The translations under genes were made by a program, and so were the position numbers. This document shows, in pieces, positions 59,201 to 64,000 of a DNA stretch of 64,000 nt. Each line of letters begins with the position of its first letter. The stretch's first letter is position 1. Origin of the DNA: Haematococcus lacustris (Eukaryota > Chlorophyta > Chlorophyceae > Chlamydomonadales > Haematococcaceae); contig JASKMD010000026.1 of NCBI GenBank assembly GCA_030144725.1, forward strand, positions 8,894,100 to 8,958,099, read 5' to 3'. The notes under the pieces were generated by a model, which was not told where the DNA came from, searched no databases, and saw only the letters and a list, made by a program, of their open reading frames with translations.

Positions 59201-60560
59201 CTACTGTGCCGCAGCAGGCTGCTGCTGCTGCTGGGCCTTTGATGACTTGTCTCGCAGCCGCTTGTAGCCCAGGCCTGGGTACTCCTTGCCCATGGCTGGC
59301 AGAGCTCCCTGCTCTGGCCACCAGCACAGCTCCAGCGGCCGCCACCTGCTCTCCCCAATGCGCTGCATGTTCAGCGCTGCATTGCACTCCCTGTCCAGCC
59401 ACGTGCCTGGCTGTGGTGCTGGCTTGGCTTTGGCAGCCTTGCCCTTGGCCTTGCCTTTGCCCTTGGTGGGCTCAGCTGCAGGCTCAGCCTTGGTGCGCTT
59501 GCTGCGCTTGGCTGGCGGGGGAGTGCTGGGCCCTGGCTCTGAGGCTGCTGGCTGTGAGGCGTCCTGGCTGCTGCCTGGGGCCTGTGGGGGCTTGCGGGGG
59601 GCCACTACTGGGCACCACATCAGGCCCCGCACTGGCTGGTCACGCTGCTGGCTCCAGGCTGGGCGTACCAGGCGCTGTTCCACCTGCCCTGCTTGGGGCT
59701 TCCAGTCTGCAGGCCTTGTGGCACTCAGTTTGTTCAGCTCCTCCTCACAGGGCTGCTTGCCATTCACTGCTGAGCTGACCCGGGTGGTGCGGTGCTCATC
59801 CACAAGCACCACCCTGCCCCGCCGCTGGCCTGCGCCCCTGGGCCTGCACACCACCTTGCAGCAGGCACGCAGCACCGCATCAGCACCCCACCCACCCCCA
59901 GTGCCAATGCCAGCTGCGCCAAAGAACACCACTAGCTGCTTGGCATGCCCATGGCGCTCCATGGACACCTCAGCCACCTCCTCCTGCAACTGCAGCCATG
60001 CACACAAGGCACACACAGGGTGGCTGTCGTGGTGGTACCAGGTTAGGCATGGCACAATCAACTACTCTTTCGTTTCGTGCCCGACCCACCACCTCTCAGT
60101 CCCTTACCCTCCCTCCCTCCCACCCACCCACCCACCCACCCACCCTCACCTTCTCGAAGAACTGCTCCAGCGCACGGTCCTGGGCTCCGTACAGCCTCAG
60201 CCGCTGCCGTGCCCACTTGGGGTCCAGGTACACCTTCCACACCGCATCCCAGGTGGCCAGGGTGACGGTGATGTGCTTCAGGTTTGCCTCCAGGTAGGTG
60301 CCGGCTGAGCTTGCTGCTGCCAGGTGCTGGAGGTGGGGCTTGATTGGTGCTAGCCACCGCTCAGTGTCACGGCGGGCATTGTTCAGGCCGCTGGCATGCT
60401 TCACCTGGCCCTTGGTCAGCTTCCACTGGGCCAGCCTGTGAGCTACTAACTGGCCTGACTCAGGATCCCGCACCCCAGAGGTTGCACTGACTGCCTGGGT
60501 GAAGCCGGGGTCGATGCCCACTCCAATCTGTGTGTCTGGGTCAAACACGTACTCACGCAT
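59201..60560 (-). CDS. Fanzor (TnpB-like) RNA-guided nuclease, N-terminally truncated
   Basis: Exon 60150-60560 (ATG at 60560) and exon 59201-59983 join in phase to 397 residues. RuvC-I: IGVGIDPGFTQAVSATSG (Asp in GIDPG). The Glu in GRVVLVDEHRTTRVSSAVNG sits about 45 residues after FFGAAGIG, where Fanzors are reported to have their relocated RuvC-II Glu. RuvC-III: GTWLDRECNAALNMQRIGES (Asp in LDRE). Tail: basic, then polyQ. The zinc-finger region keeps only two clear Cys (QPCEEE, LMWCPVV). Fanzors usually have a further WED/REC region before RuvC; here that space is the GGGGC array, so the copy is 5'-truncated and probably inactive. A Lys-rich spacer (KGKGKAKGKAAKAK) may act in nuclear import. 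Confidence 0.8.
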
Positions 60561-60641
60561 CTCAGCTATGCCCACATTTTGACAGGCCACTCTGACAGGC
60601 CAAGACAAAGGCGGGGACACAAACAGTGCGGGGACACATAA

Positions 60642-61513
60642 GGCGGGGCGGGGCGGGGCGGGGCGGGGCGGGGCGGGGCGGGGCGGGGCGGGGCGGGGCG
60701 GGGCGGGGCGGGGCGGGGCGGGGCGGGGCGGGGCGGGGCGGGGCGGGGCGGGGCGGGGCGGGGCGGGGCGGGGCGGGGCGGGGCGGGGCGGGGCGGGGCG
60801 GGGCGGGGCGGGGCGGGGCGGGGCGGGGCGGGGCGGGGCGGGGCGGGGCGGGGCGGGGCGGGGCGGGGCGGGGCGGGGCGGGGCGGGGCGGGGCGGGGCG
60901 GGGCGGGGCGGGGCGGGGCGGGGCGGGGCGGGGCGGGGCGGGGCGGGGCGGGGCGGGGCGGGGCGGGGCGGGGCGGGGCGGGGCGGGGCGGGGCGGGGCG
61001 GGGCGGGGCGGGGCGGGGCGGGGCGGGGCGGGGCGGGGCGGGGCGGGGCGGGGCGGGGCGGGGCGGGGCGGGGCGGGGCGGGGCGGGGCGGGGCGGGGCG
61101 GGGCGGGGCGGGGCGGGGCGGGGCGGGGCGGGGCGGGGCGGGGCGGGGCGGGGCGGGGCGGGGCGGGGCGGGGCGGGGCGGGGCGGGGCGGGGCGGGGCG
61201 GGGCGGGGCGGGGCGGGGCGGGGCGGGGCGGGGCGGGGCGGGGCGGGGCGGGGCGGGGCGGGGCGGGGCGGGGCGGGGCGGGGCGGGGCGGGGCGGGGCG
61301 GGGCGGGGCGGGGCGGGGCGGGGCGGGGCGGGGCGGGGCGGGGCGGGGCGGGGCGGGGCGGGGCGGGGCGGGGCGGGGCGGGGCGGGGCGGGGCGGGGCG
61401 GGGCGGGGCGGGGCGGGGCGGGGCGGGGCGGGGCGGGGCGGGGCGGGGCGGGGCGGGGCGGGGCGGGGCGGGGCGGGGCGGGGCGGGGCGGGGCGGGGCG
61501 GGGCGGGGCGGGG
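60642..61513 (+). repeat. GGGGC pentanucleotide array, about 174 copies
   Basis: About 870 bp of pure GGGGC. On the minus strand it stays open as a Pro/Ala/Arg repeat and runs in frame into the Fanzor exon, giving a spurious 496-residue frame. On the right it ends exactly at the 3' end of a second Fanzor element copy (GGGGCTATCGTGTAGAG). Strong G-quadruplex potential on the plus strand. Confidence 0.97.
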
Positions 61514-61660
61514 CTATCGTGTAGAGTTGGCATGATAAGACATGAACTAATGTAAGCTGATGACAGCTCAAGAAGGGGGCACACACTACTGTGCCGCAGC
61601 AGGCTGCTGCTGCTGTTGGGCCTTTGGTGGCTTGTCTCGCAGCCGCTTGTAGCCCCTGTC
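61514..61660 (-). pseudogene. 3' end of a second Fanzor element copy
   Basis: 61514-61590 matches the non-coding block downstream of the Fanzor stop; 61591-61657 matches the last codons (GYKRLRDK-PKAQQQQQPAAAQ-stop). Homology stops at 61657 after GCTTGTAGCCC. Confidence 0.8.
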
Positions 61661-62235
61661 ACCTGACGTCTGCGCGTGTTCCAGCCATCCCGACGCTCCT
61701 GTCGTTGCTTGCCTTGAGGGAAACGAGACGCTGCGCTGGAACCAACAGGAGCGACGGATTATCACACAGCGCGTGACTCAGGGAGCCCACAGTCGGCTAG
61801 GGACACGAACCTTTCTGTTTCTTTCCCGGGCCCTTCCGCTTCTTCTTAGCCATCACGCGATGCGCATTGACACGGGCGGTGGCCTTCTCAAGCAACTTGG
61901 GTTTCCCGTGAGATTGTGTGACGCTACATTCCAGCCAGATTGGTACATTTTTCCTTCCTGTGTGCCAGAAAACTAACATTGTTCATTGCAGACATACAAG
62001 CAAATCTCATGGACATCCCACCCCCCAGCCGGCTACCCCTCCCATTGAACCACCACGTAAGGGACATTTGACTTTGCGGCGTGCCTGGTGAGAGTTGAGT
62101 TGTCATTTCAACGCGGAACGCCTTATCTTTGCGTTGCGCTTGCGCCTGCGCGCCCGAGCTGCTGGCACCCTACGGTGACCGGCAGTCAGCCAGGCACGCG
62201 AACGGTTTCGCTCTGCGCAATGGGCCTTTCTAATG
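61661..62235. other. no gene recognised; small repeat match
   Basis: 61915-61940 (TGTGTGACGCTACATTCCAG) repeats 1960-1981 near the BKT gene. The rest has only short frames. Confidence 0.4.
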
Positions 62236-62261
62236 CTGCTTCACAACACCCACAACGCAGG
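62236..62261 (+). repeat. 26-bp direct repeat, left copy
   Basis: Begins CTGCTTCACAACACCCACAA and ends CGCAGG; identical copy at 63402-63427 in the same orientation. Confidence 0.85.
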
Positions 62262-62336
62262 ATGCGGAGTTCTCCGCTGCGGTACACTGCGGTACACTTT
62301 ACGCATGGAGCCCAATCTCAGATTTACACAGCCAGC

Positions 62337-63313
62337 TCAGTCGCACTCTGCCTGCTCATTTAAATGCTGCAGCACCATGTATCGTAGATCAGCACGCAAG
62401 GTGTTGGCTGGCACACACAACCCCACTGCCTTGCAATACTCGTTTAACATCTTGACGCTCAGCTTCTTGCCCAGGTGCACAGCTGCATCACGCTGTCTGG
62501 TGCAAATGAGCACAGAAGGGTGAGGCACTCATCGTCTTAATGCTTGTCATCCCTCTTCTGATCGAACATTGGCATGGCTACAAAGGGCTTTGTGATGGAG
62601 GGCCTCACACACTCACCCCTTGGTGCGCGGGTCATGCATTGGGCACATGCACATGCAGTCTGTGACCACTCAACCTGGATCCCTGCAGCAGGAAAGAAGC
62701 AGCTGTGCATGCTCATAGAGCCGGGGATGGATGATGCAAAGGCATGTGCATCCCGTTGTGGAGCACTGCAAAGCCCTACCTCCTGTGTGCTCAGCTCCAA
62801 ACACCACCGATGACCCACACTTGCTCGTGCACGGTGAGCCTTGCTGGGGTCAGCAGCAGTAGCTGCCTTGTGATATGCATTGCAATGCTGTACAAACCCC
62901 AATGCATTGCACTTCCCAACACGATCAGCCAGGATCTCACCCCTCAACCACTGCTTCACCACCCCTCCCTCTGAATCATGCCTGCCCTTAAAGTGTGCTG
63001 TAGCCCCATAGCTCCACCACACTGGCACGCTGAACCTCTGTGCCATACCCCAATGCTGTCGCATGGCTGGGGCGCCCTTGAATTGCCCCGCACACCCATC
63101 AGACCACATATGTAACTGCCTCATGTCCATGTCATGCTCTGCCAGCAAATAACACACCACTTGGTTCACTGCTGCTTGGGTAATGGCTGCCGACTGCTCC
63201 TTCCCATCTGTCATCACATACATGGTCTGCTCATAGTAGGCCCCCTCTTTGTTCTTGAAGTATGCACACGCAACGAGAATGCCTATCTGCGCTGCATGCC
63301 AGTGCTCTGACAT
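62337..63313 (-). CDS. transposase-like protein (two frames, C-terminal part separate)
   Basis: Frame 62537-63313 (ATG 63313, 258 residues) has MYVMTDGKEQSAAITQAAVN, then HMWSDGCAGQFKGAPAMRQH and ATAHFKGRHDSEGGVVKQWL. The Asp-Gly-Cys-x-x-Gln-Phe-Lys and later His-x-x-x-x-Asp/Glu pattern recurs, as I remember it, in uncharacterised transposon-encoded proteins of algae and animals and may be a DDE-type core. A second frame, 62337-62528, has LSVKMLNEYCKAVGLCVPAN, SAP-like, and could be the spliced or frameshifted C-terminus. The N-terminus is missing or in unrecognised exons. The precise family is not known to me. Confidence 0.5.
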
Positions 63314-63401
63314 GATCTCAACGCTGCGCTCAACAGTCAGCTTCTCTGACCAATCACATGACCAACCACAGCTTCTCTGACCAATCTCTGAATAATCACA
63401 A

Positions 63402-63427
63402 CTGCTTCACAACACCCACAACGCAGG
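63402..63427 (+). repeat. 26-bp direct repeat, right copy
   Basis: Identical to 62236-62261. Just left of it, GCTTCTCTGACCAATC occurs twice (about 63342 and 63371). Confidence 0.85.
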
Positions 63428-64000
63428 GCGCATGGGCTGGCCCAGGCTGTGCAGGTGCTTGCGTGGGTGTGGAGCTGAGAACGGGCATGGGCTGGCTGGC
63501 TGGCTGGCTCCTGCTGCAGCAGCCTCAGCACATGCTCTGTGGGCCAGTGGAACCTGTTGTGACTTCAGACATCATGGCTGTGACCTGGCCAATGGCTGTG
63601 TGATTGCATCCGGATCTGTAAGAAGCTGCCTCCCCCTCCACATGGATTTCCACCCAGCCAGTGCTGCCAGCTAGCGTAGACTTCGTACAACACGCACAGC
63701 GGGCAGCATGGCCCCCCTTCCGTCTGTAGGGGTGGGATTTGGAGTACAAGCCCATACCTGCAGGCATGTGCACACGCCAGCTTCTAAAACCCCTCTTGAT
63801 AAATCTTGATAAGAGTTGAGAACTTGGCAGGTGGTCCACAGTTGAGTTCCCTAGCTAGTGACGCAGGGCTGGAGACTTCGATTCACTTCGATGGTCGTCA
63901 TACGGGCATCAGCAGGTTGGGCAGCATGGAAGAGTGTTTCCCCACCTTTTGGAGCCTAATCCACAAGGGATTGATGCAGCTGCCACTGCTGTGCTCCTAC
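63428..64000. other. right end of window, no gene recognised
   Basis: Short frames only; may hold upstream exons of the transposase-like gene. Confidence 0.35.

Noticed and set aside
60096..61586. 496-codon frame joining a Pro/Ala/Arg repeat to the Fanzor RuvC domain
   Set aside because: The repeat part is the GGGGC array read through; Fanzor homology starts only after it.

Overview
This is a 64 kb piece of a green-algal nuclear genome, almost certainly Haematococcus lacustris (H. pluvialis). The window opens inside a beta-carotene ketolase gene (minus strand). Its three visible exons spell a protein I recognise as the crtO/BKT-type ketolase of this alga, the enzyme for astaxanthin synthesis. 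High GC, CAG-rich low-complexity protein stretches, GT-AG introns full of pure tandem repeats, and algal Fanzor-type transposon genes all fit a chlamydomonadalean alga. Gene models below come from reading splice sites and reading phase by eye; no alignment was run.

Layout. 0.2-1.2 kb: BKT 5' exons (-). 1.9-8.2 kb: a transposon-rich zone with a Fanzor-element remnant, two non-autonomous hAT-like elements with recognisable terminal inverted repeats and 8-bp target duplications (one carrying a dysferlin-domain exon), and a broken Fanzor fragment. 8.3-11.8 kb: N-terminal part of a Mediator MED12 gene (+). 12.3-12.8 kb: assembly gap, then about 8.5 kb of a 45/48-bp minisatellite. 21.5-24.3 kb: a starch-binding CBM20 protein gene (-) converging on the array. 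25.4-26.3 kb: an unknown ORF (-), possibly transposon-derived. 27.8-32.9 kb: a SET/MYND (SMYD, ASHR1-like) lysine methyltransferase (+). 34-36.6 kb: weak hypothetical coding and repeats. 36.6-43.4 kb: a taxilin-family coiled-coil gene (-), divergent from 43.9-55.0 kb: an EDC4/VARICOSE mRNA-decapping scaffold gene (+). 56.1-57.6 kb: an RWP-RK transcription factor (+). 58.9-61.7 kb: a 5'-truncated Fanzor (TnpB-like) nuclease gene (-), a roughly 870-bp GGGGC array and the 3' end of a second Fanzor copy. 62.2-63.4 kb: a transposase-like gene (-) between 26-bp direct repeats.

The host genes do not form one pathway. They are ordinary housekeeping and regulatory genes (transcription, chromatin, RNA decay, vesicle traffic, starch, carotenoids). 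The most unusual content is the mobile DNA: two Fanzor loci with a conserved non-coding block downstream of the ORF that could be guide-RNA DNA, a hAT-like element carrying a host-gene exon, and very long intronic or intergenic tandem arrays whose C-rich strand is usually the sense strand.
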